Positions 24,160 through 32,641 of a stretch of DNA of 64,000 nt are shown piece after piece. The translations under genes and the position numbers were made by a program. Location: assembly GCF_900215145.1 (NCBI RefSeq), contig NZ_OBDO01000010.1, forward strand, positions 62,001 through 126,000, in the 5' to 3' direction. The DNA comes from Geodermatophilus sabuli. Lineage in GTDB: Bacteria; Actinomycetota; Actinomycetes; Mycobacteriales; Geodermatophilaceae. Within the stretch, counting starts at the first letter, position 1; each line of letters opens with the position of its first letter. The notes below the pieces were generated by a model. That model searched no databases, was not told where the DNA came from, and was given only the letters and a program-made list of their open reading frames with translations.

Positions 24160-24332
24160 TGTTTTCAGGGTGCCACTGTGCTCGCCGTCTGGGGGGACGT
24201 CGCACCGTCCGGACCACGCGCGTCGTCGGCCAGGTGCTGGCCCTCCTCGTCGCAGCCGCGGACGCCATCCGTCACGGGGGTCGGCGATCGTGCCGGGTGG
24301 TGACACGATCGCCGCGGTCCTGGTCTGCTGGC

Positions 24333-24614
24333 GTGCCCGATCCGCGACCGGCCACCGAGGTCGACGCCGCGCGGGTCCGCGCCGCTGTGGCAGGCGTACG
24401 GACGGCGCAGGAGACGCTGGAGACGGCCGTCGCCCAGGCGCTGAAGAACGGCGCCTCGGTGCGGTCGGTCGCCGAGCTGGGGCTGTCGGCGAACACGGTG
24501 CAGAAGTACGGGCGGGCTCACGGCTGGCCCACCGAGGAGAACCGCGAACGGTTCTACGAGTCCCGCTACGACCGCGAGGAGCGGGAGGACCTCGGCGATT
24601 CGCAGCCGGCATAG
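24333..24614 (+). CDS. Small helix-turn-helix protein
   Basis: This product of about 93 residues begins VPDPRPATEVDAARVRAAVA. A helix at 25-45 leads into a helix-turn-helix-like stretch at about 48-70 (NGASVRSVAELGLSANTVQK), then YGRAHGWPTEENRERFYESR and an acidic tail. It resembles small actinobacterial HTH proteins of unknown target. GTG at 24297 or 24300 are alternative starts; I prefer 24333 because the acidic/Ala pattern begins there. It is monocistronic between tRNA-Arg and the GAF-ANTAR gene. Confidence 0.6.
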   Translation: MPDPRPATEVDAARVRAAVAGVRTAQETLETAVAQALKNGASVRSVAELGLSANTVQKYGRAHGWPTEENRERFYESRYDREEREDLGDSQPA

Positions 24615-24905
24615 GGCGGTCTCACCTGCAGCGGACGTCGTGCCGGTGAGACCTGACCTGTGATGCTCGTTGGTGAACGTCACTGGCTGGCAGCGACGCT
24701 ACGCGCCTTCCGGAATCCCCACGGTGATCTCGGCAGACGGTGACACGTTCGACGCGCGAGTTCCCGAACCCGCGTACGTTGCCCCTCGGACGTCGGGATG
24801 ACCGAGCGTCGACCGTGCGTCGGGCAGCGGCGTACCCGAGCGGGCCCGCAGGGTCCGCGACCGAGGTCGCCGGCCCCGGGTGCCAGCAGAACCGGAGGCC
24901 CCGCC
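24615..24905. other. Intergenic region before the GAF-ANTAR gene
   Basis: This stretch of 291 bp has no gene I can support on either strand. It is slightly less GC-rich than its surroundings and should hold the promoter of the GAF-ANTAR gene, but I see no convincing -35/-10 pair or alternative-sigma motif. Confidence 0.5.
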
Positions 24906-25634
24906 GTGGCCGACACCGAGAACCCGCGACCAGCCGACCCCACCGAGGCGCTCGAGCGCCTGGGCAGACTGTCCCTGCGCGAGCTGTCGATGGACAGCCT
25001 GCTGCAGACGGTCGCCGACGTGACCAAGACCGTGATGCCCGGCAACCCCGAGGCCTCGGTGTTGCTGCTGGTCGAGGACCGACCGACCACGGTGGTCTCC
25101 ACCGGCGAGCTCGCCACCGACCTGGACGAGACCCAGTACGAGCGGGGGCACGGCCCCTGTCTGCACGCGGCCCGCACCGGCGAACTGACCGAGATCCCCG
25201 ACACCCGAGCCGATGACAGGTGGCCCGACTACACGCCGCGCGCCGTCGAGCACGGCAACCTCAGCTCCCTGTCCGTCCCGCTGGCCATCGACCAGGATGC
25301 GCAGGTCACCGGCGCGCTGAAGGTCTACGCCCGCCGCGCCGACGCCTTCGACGAGGCAACCCGGTCGGTGGCCACCCGGTTCGCCCCGTACGCCGCGGTC
25401 GCCGCCGGCAACCTGTACGCCTACCGGTCCGCCCGGAACACGGCGGACAACCTGCAGGCCGCGCTGGAGTCACGAGCGGTCATCGACCAGGCCAAGGGCA
25501 TCCTGATCGAGCGCTACAAGGTGACCGCCGACCAGGCCTTCCAGCTGCTGGCGCGGGTCTCGATGACGACCAACCGGAAGCTGCGCGACATCGCCGACGA
25601 CCTGGTCCGGACCGGCGAGCTCCGCCTCCCGTAG
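24906..25634 (+). CDS. GAF and ANTAR domain RNA-binding antiterminator
   Basis: This 242-residue protein has an N-terminal GAF sensor (about residues 15-165, with YERGHGPCLHAARTGELTEI and LSSLSVPLAIDQDAQVTGAL) and a C-terminal ANTAR domain (about 175-240: ESRAVIDQAKGILIERYKVT, QAFQLLARVSMTTNRKLRDI). ANTAR dimers bind paired hexaloop hairpins in RNA and block terminators. No receiver domain is present, so the GAF domain is the likely switch. GTG at 24906 has GGAGG 9 nt upstream. A PdtaS-type kinase is encoded at 56826, but a link between them is only possible. Confidence 0.85.
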   Translation: MADTENPRPADPTEALERLGRLSLRELSMDSLLQTVADVTKTVMPGNPEASVLLLVEDRPTTVVSTGELATDLDETQYERGHGPCLHAARTGELTEIPDTRADDRWPDYTPRAVEHGNLSSLSVPLAIDQDAQVTGALKVYARRADAFDEATRSVATRFAPYAAVAAGNLYAYRSARNTADNLQAALESRAVIDQAKGILIERYKVTADQAFQLLARVSMTTNRKLRDIADDLVRTGELRLP

Positions 25635-25689
25635 CCGCCGCCCTCTGCTCTGCCCGGGAGGACCCGACGCCGGTAGGAGCTCCGCCGTC

Positions 25690-26460
25690 TCAGCTGGTCA
25701 GCAGGCCGCCCTCGACCGGCAGGGTCGTCCCGGTGACGTAGCCGCCGGCGTCGCTGACCAGGAACACCAGCGCCGCGGCGAGCTCGTCGGGGTCTCCCTT
25801 GCGGCCGACGAGCACGCGGGACAGTTGGCTGTCGATGTAGCCCTCCGGGTACTGGTCGGTCATCTCCGACTCGAAGAAGCCGGGGGCCAGGGCGTTGACC
25901 CGGATGCCCTTGCGGCCGGTCCACTGCTGGGCGAGGTCACGGGTCAGGCCGATCAGGCCGGCCTTGCTCGCCGCGTACGCCGCCTGTGGCAGGCCCGCCG
26001 TCGTCAGCCCCAGGATGCTGGAGACGTTCACGATGGAGCTGCCCGGCTGCATGACCCGCGCGCAGGCCTGGGCCATCCAGTAGCAGCCGTTGAGGTTCAC
26101 GTCGATGACCGACCGGAACTGCTCGGGCGTCTCGCGGGTGGCCGGGACCGCGGTGCCGACGCCGGCGTTGTTCACCAGCACGTCGACCCTCCCGAACTCC
26201 GCCATCGCGGCGTCCACCAGGCCCTGGCAGTCCTCGGGACGGGAGACGTCGGTGCGCACGGTGATCGCCCGCCGGCCGGCCGCCACCACCGCCTCCCGGG
26301 TGCCGGCCAGCCGGTCCTCCCGCCGGGCCCCGAGGGCGACGTCGCAGCCGGCCTCGGCGAGGGCCCGGGCGAAGACCGCGCCCAGCCCGGAGGACGCTCC
26401 CGTCACGATCGCCACCCGACCGTCCAGCCGGAACATGTCGAGGATCGTCCTGCCGCTCAC
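25690..26460 (-). CDS. SDR family oxidoreductase
   Basis: This 256-residue short-chain dehydrogenase has the cofactor motif VTGASSGLGAVFARALAEAG, the NNAG motif and the catalytic Ser/Tyr/Lys set in NVSSILG and QAAYAASKAG. The segment ALGARREDRL after beta-2 suggests NADP preference. GTG at 26460 has AGGAG 7 nt before it; ATG at 26436 (MFRLDGRVAIV) is an alternative. It is divergent from the acyl-CoA ligase operon, so it might reduce an acyl-CoA-derived ketone, but the substrate is not visible. Confidence 0.88.
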   Translation of the reverse strand: MSGRTILDMFRLDGRVAIVTGASSGLGAVFARALAEAGCDVALGARREDRLAGTREAVVAAGRRAITVRTDVSRPEDCQGLVDAAMAEFGRVDVLVNNAGVGTAVPATRETPEQFRSVIDVNLNGCYWMAQACARVMQPGSSIVNVSSILGLTTAGLPQAAYAASKAGLIGLTRDLAQQWTGRKGIRVNALAPGFFESEMTDQYPEGYIDSQLSRVLVGRKGDPDELAAALVFLVSDAGGYVTGTTLPVEGGLLTS

Positions 26461-26613
26461 GTGCGCTCCTGTCGTCGATGTCGGTCCGGTCGCGAGCCTG
26501 TCGTCCGGTGGGCCGGAGCGCCACCTCGGCACCGGTGTGGGGTAGATCACCCTCAGGTCGGGTAGGGGTCCCTCCTCTGGCCGAGCCGCCGGCCCCAGCA
26601 GAGGGAGTGCGCC

Positions 26614-28113
26614 GTGACCAACCTCGCGCAGCACCTGCTCGACACCGCCTCGGCGCACGGTGATCGGCCGGCGCTCCGCATGGACGACGCCGTCCTGACC
26701 CACGGGCAGTTCCGCGAGGACGCCGCCGCGGTCGCCGCCGGGCTGCGCGCCCGCGGGGTGACGCCGGGCGACCGGGTCGGGATGGTGCTCCCCAACGTGC
26801 TCAGCTTCCCGGTCGTCTTCTACGGGGCACTCCTGGCCGGGGCCGCCGTCGTCCCCATGAACCCGCTGCTCAAGGCGCGGGAGGTCGAGTACTACCTCCG
26901 CGACTCCGGCGCCCGCCTGGTCGTGGCGCTGGACGCCGTCGCCGACGCCGCGGTCGAGGCGGCCGGCGTCGTGGGCGTGGACGCGCTGACCGTCGGGCCG
27001 GCCGGAGTCGGGGACGCGCTGCGCGGCACCCCCGACGGGGGCGTCGTCGACCGGGCCGACGAGGACGCGGCGGTGATCCTCTACACCTCGGGGACCACCG
27101 GCCCGCCCAAGGGCGCCGAGCTCACCCACGCCAACCTGCGCGGCAACGCCCGGACGACGCAGGAGACGCTGCTGGAGGCCACCCCGGACGACGTCGTCAT
27201 GGGCTGCCTGCCGCTGTTCCACGTCTTCGGGCTGACCTGCGCGCTGAACGCCGCGGTCCTGGCCGGGTCGTGCCTGACCCTGCTGCCGCGGTTCGACGGC
27301 GCGCGGGCGCTGGAGATCATCGAGCGGGACCGGGTGACGGTGTTCGAGGGCGTGCCGACGATGTTCTCGGCGATGCTGCACTCCCCCGACCGCGACCGCG
27401 CCGACGTCTCCAGCCTGCGGCTGTGCATCTCCGGCGGCTCGGCGATGCCGGTGGAGGTGATGCGCAGCTTCGAGGAGACCTTCGGCTGCATCGTGCTCGA
27501 GGGCTACGGGCTGTCGGAGACCTCCCCCGTCGCCTCGTTCAACCACCCGCACGCGGAGCGCAAGCCCGGCACGATCGGCACGCCGATCCGCGGCGTGGAG
27601 ATGCGCCTGGTCGACGACGAGGGCCGCGACGTCCGCGAGGGTGACGTCGGCGAGATCGCGATCCGCGGCGAGAACGTCATGAAGGGCTACTGGCGCAAGC
27701 CCGAGGAGACGGCGAAGGCCATCCCCGACGGGTGGTTCCGCACCGGCGACCTCGCCCGCCGGGACGGCGACGGCTACTACGCCATCGTCGACCGCAAGAA
27801 GGAGATGATCATCCGCGGCGGCTACAACGTGTACCCGCGGGAGATCGAGGAGGCGCTCTACGAGCACCCGGCGGTCGCCGAGGCCGCCTGCGTCGGCGTC
27901 CCCCACCCCGAGCTCGGCGAGGAGGTCGCCGCCGCCGTCGCGCTCAAGCCCGGTGCGCAGGCCGACTCCGCCGAGCTGCAGGCCTGGGTGAAGGAGCGCG
28001 TCGCCGCCTACAAGTACCCGCGGCACCTCTGGCTGGTCGACGCCCTCCCCAAGGGGCCGACCGGCAAGATCCTGCGCCGCGCCGTCGAGATCCCCACGGA
28101 GGTCACCCAGTGA
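26614..28113 (+). CDS. Long-chain acyl-CoA synthetase (AMP-binding)
   Basis: This 499-residue ANL-superfamily ligase activates a carboxylic acid to its CoA thioester through an acyl-adenylate. The P-loop is [20 protein letters not shown], motif II is [17 protein letters not shown] and motif III is [20 protein letters not shown]. The catalytic Lys is in [12 protein letters not shown]. Length favours fatty acids. It starts with GTG at 26614 after AGAGGGAG and overlaps the dehydrogenase start as GTGA. It supplies acyl-CoA to the next gene. Confidence 0.92.
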   Translation: MTNLAQHLLDTASAHGDRPALRMDDAVLTHGQFREDAAAVAAGLRARGVTPGDRVGMVLPNVLSFPVVFYGALLAGAAVVPMNPLLKAREVEYYLRDSGARLVVALDAVADAAVEAAGVVGVDALTVGPAGVGDALRGTPDGGVVDRADEDAAVILYTSGTTGPPKGAELTHANLRGNARTTQETLLEATPDDVVMGCLPLFHVFGLTCALNAAVLAGSCLTLLPRFDGARALEIIERDRVTVFEGVPTMFSAMLHSPDRDRADVSSLRLCISGGSAMPVEVMRSFEETFGCIVLEGYGLSETSPVASFNHPHAERKPGTIGTPIRGVEMRLVDDEGRDVREGDVGEIAIRGENVMKGYWRKPEETAKAIPDGWFRTGDLARRDGDGYYAIVDRKKEMIIRGGYNVYPREIEEALYEHPAVAEAACVGVPHPELGEEVAAAVALKPGAQADSAELQAWVKERVAAYKYPRHLWLVDALPKGPTGKILRRAVEIPTEVTQ

Positions 28114-29312
28114 CGACGCAGCACCTGGACACCAGCCACCTGGGCGAGGCCCTGGGCACCGACTTCTTCTCGGTGCGCGAGCAGTTCACCGACGAGATGT
28201 GGGAGAAGTTCATCGCCGTCCGCCGGTTCGTCGACCGCGAGGTGCTGCCGGTCGCCGGGGAGTACTGGGAGCGGGCCGAGGTGCCGTGGCCGCTGATCCG
28301 CCGGCTGCCGGAGCTGGGCATCGTCGGGGGCAGCATCAAGGGCTACGGGTCGGCGGAGCTGAGCCCGATGACCGCTGGGCTGGTGCAGATGGAGCTGCAC
28401 CGGGGCGACGGCAGCCTGGGCACCTTCCTCGGCGTGCACGCCGGGCTGGCCATGCAGTCGATCGACATGTGCGGCTCGGAGGAGCAGAAGGCCCGCTGGC
28501 TGCCGCAGATGGCGACGCTGGACAAGCTGGGCGCCTTCGCGCTGACCGAGCCGCACCACGGGTCGGACTCCGTCGCGCTCGAGACCACCGCGCGGCGCGA
28601 GGGCGACACGTGGGTGCTCGACGGCTCCAAGCGCTGGATCGGCAACGGCAGCATGGCCGACCTCGTGATCGTGTGGGCGCGAGACGAGGCCGACGGCAAG
28701 GTCAAGGGCTTCATCGTCGAGACGCCGGCGGAGGGCTACGAGGCGACGGTCATCACCGGGAAGCTGTCGCTGCGCTCGGTGTGGCAGGCCGAGATCGAAC
28801 TGCGGGGCGTGCGCGTGCCCGAGGCCAATCGGCTGCAGGAGGCGCACAGCTTCGCCGACACCGGGCGGGTGCTGGCCACCACCCGCGGCGCCTGTGCGTG
28901 GATGGCCCTCGGGCACGCCACCGCCGGGTACGAGACGGCGCTGGCCTACGCGCGGGAACGGGAGCAGTTCGGCAAGCCGCTGGTCAGCTTCCAGATCGTG
29001 CAGGAGCGGCTGGTGAAGATGCTCGCCGCGCTCACCGGGATGCAGCTGTACTGCATGCAGATCGGCCGGCTGGCCGAGGCCGGGCGGCTGTCCCCCACGG
29101 TCGCCGGGCTGGCGAAGATGCACAACACGAGCACGGCCCGGGAGATCCTCGCCGCGGCCCGCGACATGCTCGGCGGCAACGGGATCCTGCTGCAGAACCA
29201 CGTCATCCGGCACATGGCCGACATCGAGGCCATCCACACGTTCGAGGGCACCGAGACGGTGCAGACGCTCATCGTCGGCCGCGACATCACCGGGGTCGGC
29301 GCCTTCACCTGA
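28110..29312 (+). CDS. Acyl-CoA dehydrogenase
   Basis: This 400-residue FAD flavoenzyme forms a trans-2-enoyl-CoA. Signatures are [40 protein letters not shown] and the C-terminal [20 protein letters not shown], whose Glu in FEGT fits the catalytic base of the glutaryl/isovaleryl-type subgroup. GTG at 28110 overlaps the ligase stop. It lies in an operon with a PHA synthase, so its enoyl-CoA could enter beta-oxidation or PHA precursor supply. Confidence 0.9.
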   Translation: MTTQHLDTSHLGEALGTDFFSVREQFTDEMWEKFIAVRRFVDREVLPVAGEYWERAEVPWPLIRRLPELGIVGGSIKGYGSAELSPMTAGLVQMELHRGDGSLGTFLGVHAGLAMQSIDMCGSEEQKARWLPQMATLDKLGAFALTEPHHGSDSVALETTARREGDTWVLDGSKRWIGNGSMADLVIVWARDEADGKVKGFIVETPAEGYEATVITGKLSLRSVWQAEIELRGVRVPEANRLQEAHSFADTGRVLATTRGACAWMALGHATAGYETALAYAREREQFGKPLVSFQIVQERLVKMLAALTGMQLYCMQIGRLAEAGRLSPTVAGLAKMHNTSTAREILAAARDMLGGNGILLQNHVIRHMADIEAIHTFEGTETVQTLIVGRDITGVGAFT

Positions 29313-29347
29313 GCCGACCGCCGTCCGAGGAGTCCGAGGGAGGGACC

Positions 29348-29749
29348 GTGGCCGACGTCCGACCACCGCTGTGGCGGCAGGCCTTCGACGCCGCCGAGCG
29401 GCGCGTGACACCGCGCGCCGAGGAGTTCGTCCGCACGGACACCTACGCCATCGGCACGGCCCTGTTCCGCCGGGCCACCACGCTGGCGAGGGCCTCCGCC
29501 CGGGACGTGACCACCCGGGCGTGGCACCTGCTCAACCTCCCCGCCGGCACCGACGTCAGCCGGCTGAACGCCCAGGTCGGCGCGCTGGACCGGGAGGTCC
29601 GCCGGCTCACCCTGGCGCTGGAGGCAGAGCGCCGCCGCAGCGCCCCGCAGATCCCGGAGGAGACCGATGCCGCCGCCCGTCCCCAGCCCGCAGACGGTCC
29701 TCGACCGCGTCCGGCGCGACGTCGAGCGCAACGCCCTCCGCGCCCGTAA
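29348..29749 (+). CDS. Coiled-coil protein preceding the PHA synthase
   Basis: This 133-residue protein is of no firmly known family. Residues 8-60 are helical (QAFDAAERRVTPRAEEFVRT, then ALFRRATTLARASARDVTTR), LNLPAGTDVSRLNAQVGALD leads into a coiled coil, and the end is low-complexity Pro/Arg. The LNLP-x(3)-DV-x-LNAQV pattern before a coiled coil resembles PhaE/PhaR-type partners and phasin-like proteins. It overlaps phaC by 83 nt, and the overlap region encodes the unstructured tail. It may bind or activate the synthase or coat granules. Confidence 0.65.
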   Translation: MADVRPPLWRQAFDAAERRVTPRAEEFVRTDTYAIGTALFRRATTLARASARDVTTRAWHLLNLPAGTDVSRLNAQVGALDREVRRLTLALEAERRRSAPQIPEETDAAARPQPADGPRPRPARRRAQRPPRP

Positions 29750-30779
29750 CGGGCTCAAGCTGGTCACCGGCGTCGACCGGCCCGGCGTCGGCCAGACCCC
29801 GAAGGACGTCGTCTGGCAGCGCGGCCGCACGCAGCTGTGGCACTACCGCAACGAGTCCGACACGTACGGCGGGGTCCGGCACTCCCCGCCGCTGCTCATC
29901 GTGTTCAGCCTGTTCAGCCGCAGCTACATCCTCGACCTGACGCCGGGCAACAGCTTCGTCGAGCAGCTGCTCACGGCCGGTTTCGACGTGTACCTGCTCG
30001 ACTGGGGCGAGCCGGACCAGCGCGATGCCGCCAACACCCTCGAGGACTACGTCGACGACTACATCCCGGCCGGGGTGGACCGCGTCCTCGAGCTGTCCGG
30101 CGCCGACGAGGTCAACCTCGTCGGCTACTGCTTCGGCGGCGACCTGGCGCTGCTCTACGCCGCCCACCACCCCGAGGCGCCGCTGCGCAGCCTCACCGTG
30201 ATGGCCACGCCCGTCGACTTCGAGCACATGGGCCCGCTGGTCGACCTGTTCCGCGTGGGCGGGCTCGAGGTCTCCTCGGTGCTCGACGCCGACGGCAACG
30301 TGCCGCCGCGGATCGTCGTCCAGGGGTTCCGCTCGCTGACCCCGACCGCGGAGGTGACCCGCTACGTGACCCTGTGGGAACGGCTCTGGAACGACCAGTA
30401 CGTCGCCAGCTACCAGGCCATGACCGGCTGGTCGGACGACCACGTGCCCCTCCCGGGTGCCGCCGCGGAGGAGATGGTGCGGATGCTCGTGCGCGACAAC
30501 GGGATGGTCACCGACCGGCTGACCGTGGGTGGCGACCGGGTGCACCTGTCCGACGTCCGGGTGCCCTTCCTGACCGTCCGGGCCGAGCGCGACCACATCG
30601 TCCCGGCCGCCGCGTCCGCGCCGTTGATCGACCTCGTCGGCTCCCCGGACAAGCACGAGCTGCCGCTCCCGGCGGGCCACATGGGCCTGGTCGTCGGCCG
30701 GACGGCGGCCCGGACGACCGTGCCGCAGATCATCGACTTCCTCCGCCGGCGCAGCGAGCCGCTGGAGACCGCGCGATGA
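29667..30779 (+). CDS. phaC: Class III-like poly(3-hydroxyalkanoate) synthase
   Basis: This 370-residue alpha/beta hydrolase polymerises 3-hydroxyacyl-CoA. The modified lipase box is VNLVGYCFGGDLALLY with Cys155 as nucleophile, as in PHA synthases (G-x-C-x-G-G). The Asp is in VRAERDHIVP and the His in PAGHMGLVVG. Length matches class III PhaC, which needs a partner subunit; the overlapping upstream gene is the candidate. ATG at 29667 has GGAGGAG 4 nt upstream, inside the upstream gene. The stop overlaps the GNAT start as ATGA. Confidence 0.85.
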   Translation: MPPPVPSPQTVLDRVRRDVERNALRARNGLKLVTGVDRPGVGQTPKDVVWQRGRTQLWHYRNESDTYGGVRHSPPLLIVFSLFSRSYILDLTPGNSFVEQLLTAGFDVYLLDWGEPDQRDAANTLEDYVDDYIPAGVDRVLELSGADEVNLVGYCFGGDLALLYAAHHPEAPLRSLTVMATPVDFEHMGPLVDLFRVGGLEVSSVLDADGNVPPRIVVQGFRSLTPTAEVTRYVTLWERLWNDQYVASYQAMTGWSDDHVPLPGAAAEEMVRMLVRDNGMVTDRLTVGGDRVHLSDVRVPFLTVRAERDHIVPAAASAPLIDLVGSPDKHELPLPAGHMGLVVGRTAARTTVPQIIDFLRRRSEPLETAR

Positions 30780-31327
30780 CCGACGTCGTCGAGCTGACCG
30801 ACGCCCACTGCGACGCGCTCGTGCGCTTCTTCGCCGACCTGCCCGAGGGCGACCGCACGTTCATCCGCGACGACGTCACCGACGTCGACGTGGTGCGCGG
30901 CTGGGCCGCCGGCGGCACGCCCGGCGTCCGGCGGTGGGTCGCCGTGGACGGCGACGCGGCGGTGACGGGGTACGTGGCCGTGCTGCGGCTGCCCGGGTGG
31001 TCCGACCACGTCGGCGAGCTGCGGCTCGTGGTCTCACCGTGCGCGCGCGGCGCGGGCCTGGGTCGCGAGCTCGCCCGGCACGCGCTCGTGCAGGCGGTCG
31101 AGGACGGGCTCGCCAAGCTGGTCGTCGAGGTCGTCGCCGAGCAGGGCGCGGCCCTGGCGCTCTTCACCGACCTGGGCTTCACCGGCGAGGCGTTGCTGGT
31201 CGACCACATCCGCGACCGGGACGGGCAGCTGCGCGACCTGCTGGTGCTCGCCCACCACGTCCGCGACACCTGGTCGGGGATGGTCGCCGTCGGCCTGACC
31301 GAGACGCTCGGGGAGGACGCGCCCTGA
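30776..31327 (+). CDS. GNAT family N-acetyltransferase
   Basis: This 183-residue protein has the acetyl-CoA-binding motif A at about residues 81-100 (GELRLVVSPCARGAGLGREL) and motif B in LALFTDLGFTGEALL. The N-terminus (DAHCDALVRFFADLPEGDRT) resembles GNATs that follow PHA or lipid genes, but the acceptor cannot be read from the sequence. It overlaps phaC by 4 nt and its TGA overlaps the next gene as CTGA. Co-translation with phaC and a transporter suggests a linked role. Confidence 0.82.
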   Translation: MTDVVELTDAHCDALVRFFADLPEGDRTFIRDDVTDVDVVRGWAAGGTPGVRRWVAVDGDAAVTGYVAVLRLPGWSDHVGELRLVVSPCARGAGLGRELARHALVQAVEDGLAKLVVEVVAEQGAALALFTDLGFTGEALLVDHIRDRDGQLRDLLVLAHHVRDTWSGMVAVGLTETLGEDAP

Positions 31328-32562
31328 GTGAGACATCCGGTCGCCGGGCCCGCGGGTGGCTGCCGGTCGCGGCCACGCTGTTCGCCATCGGCTGGGGCGC
31401 CAACCAGTTCGTGAGCCTGCTCGTCGCCTACCGCGAGCGCAGTGGCCTGACGGTGACCACCGTCGACGCGCTGGTCGGCGTGTACGCCCTCGGACTCATC
31501 CCGGCGCTGCTGGTGCTCGGGCCGGTGTCCGACCGGCACGGGCGTGCGCCGGTGCTCCGGGTGGCCGCGCTCGTCTCCCTGGCCGCCACGGTGGTCCTGC
31601 TGCTCGGCGGGCTGCCCGCCCTCTACCTGGGCCGGTTCCTCGCCGGGCTGGCCAGCGGCGCCGCCTTCGCCGCGGGCAGCGCCTGGGTGGAGGAGCTCTC
31701 CTCCACCCCGTGGGACCCCACCGCGCCGGAGGGGGCCGGCGCGCGCCGGGCGGCCATGTCGCTCACCGCCGGCTTCGGGCTCGGCCCCGTCGTCGCCGGC
31801 CTCGTGGCCCAGTGGGCGCCCGCACCGCTGGTGACGGCCTACCTGCCCCACCTCGTCGTCGCCCTGGCCGTGCTGGTGCCCCTGTGGCGGGCGCCGGAGA
31901 CGGTCACCGACGCCGGGCCCGACACCGGGTCGCTGCGGTCGCGGCTGCGGGTGCGGTCGGCCGCCGACCCGCGGTTCCGGCGGGAGGTCGCGCCGGTGGC
32001 GCCGTGGGTGTTCGGCGTGGCCACGACCACCATCGCCGTCCTGCCGGGGCTGGTGCGCTCCTCGACCCCCGGCTGGACGGTGGCGTTCAACGCCGTCGTC
32101 GCCGGCGTCATCCTCGGCACCGGCGTCGCGGTCCAGCCGCGCGCCCGCCGGATGGCTGCCGTCGACCCCCGGCGGGCGACGGCGGTCGGCATGGGCGCGA
32201 TCGTCGTCGGCCTGTCGTGCGCGGCGGGCGCGGCGGCGCTCGCGCAGCCGTTGCTCGTGCTCGTCACCGCCGTCGTCCTGGGCTGCGGATACGGCTTCTG
32301 CCTGGTCGCCGGGCTGCTGGCCACCCAGCGCATCGCGCCGCCACGCGAGCTCGCCGGGCTCACCGCCGTCTACTACGCCCTCACCTATCTCGGGTTCGCC
32401 GTCCCCGTCGTCCTCGCCACGCTGGCGGCGGTGGTGCCGTACGCGGTGCAGCTCGCCGGCCTGGCGGTCGCCGCGGCCGCCACGCTGGCCCTCACCCGGC
32501 GCTCCGGGCGGCCGCGGGCCGGCGACCGACCGTCCCCGGACCGTCCCGGCGCCGTCCCCTGA
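31324..32562 (+). CDS. MFS transporter, apparently starting with CTG
   Basis: This 412-residue protein has about 12 hydrophobic segments. The loop 2-3 motif of the major facilitator family is LGPVSDRHGRAPVLRVAALV, and helix 4 has YLGRFLAGLASGAAFAAGSA. The first helix starts at WLPVAATLFAIGWGANQFVS, and no ATG, GTG or TTG lies before it in frame; the next GTG is inside helix 1. CTG at 31324 overlaps the GNAT stop as CTGA, so I use it. The substrate is unknown; the last gene of the operon suggests export or import of an acyl compound. Confidence 0.85.
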   Translation: MSETSGRRARGWLPVAATLFAIGWGANQFVSLLVAYRERSGLTVTTVDALVGVYALGLIPALLVLGPVSDRHGRAPVLRVAALVSLAATVVLLLGGLPALYLGRFLAGLASGAAFAAGSAWVEELSSTPWDPTAPEGAGARRAAMSLTAGFGLGPVVAGLVAQWAPAPLVTAYLPHLVVALAVLVPLWRAPETVTDAGPDTGSLRSRLRVRSAADPRFRREVAPVAPWVFGVATTTIAVLPGLVRSSTPGWTVAFNAVVAGVILGTGVAVQPRARRMAAVDPRRATAVGMGAIVVGLSCAAGAAALAQPLLVLVTAVVLGCGYGFCLVAGLLATQRIAPPRELAGLTAVYYALTYLGFAVPVVLATLAAVVPYAVQLAGLAVAAAATLALTRRSGRPRAGDRPSPDRPGAVP

Positions 32563-32641
32563 CCGTCATCGGCCGGTCACCTCGACCCGTGACGCTTGGC
32601 GCACGCGGGTCCGCCCCGGGCCCCGAGCCCCGGAGGGCACC

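Noticed and set aside
23885-24268. Minus-strand frame containing PPAGFEPAHPPPEGGALSPE
   Set aside because: This peptide is a well-known artefact from translating the antisense strand of a tRNA gene, here tRNA-Arg.
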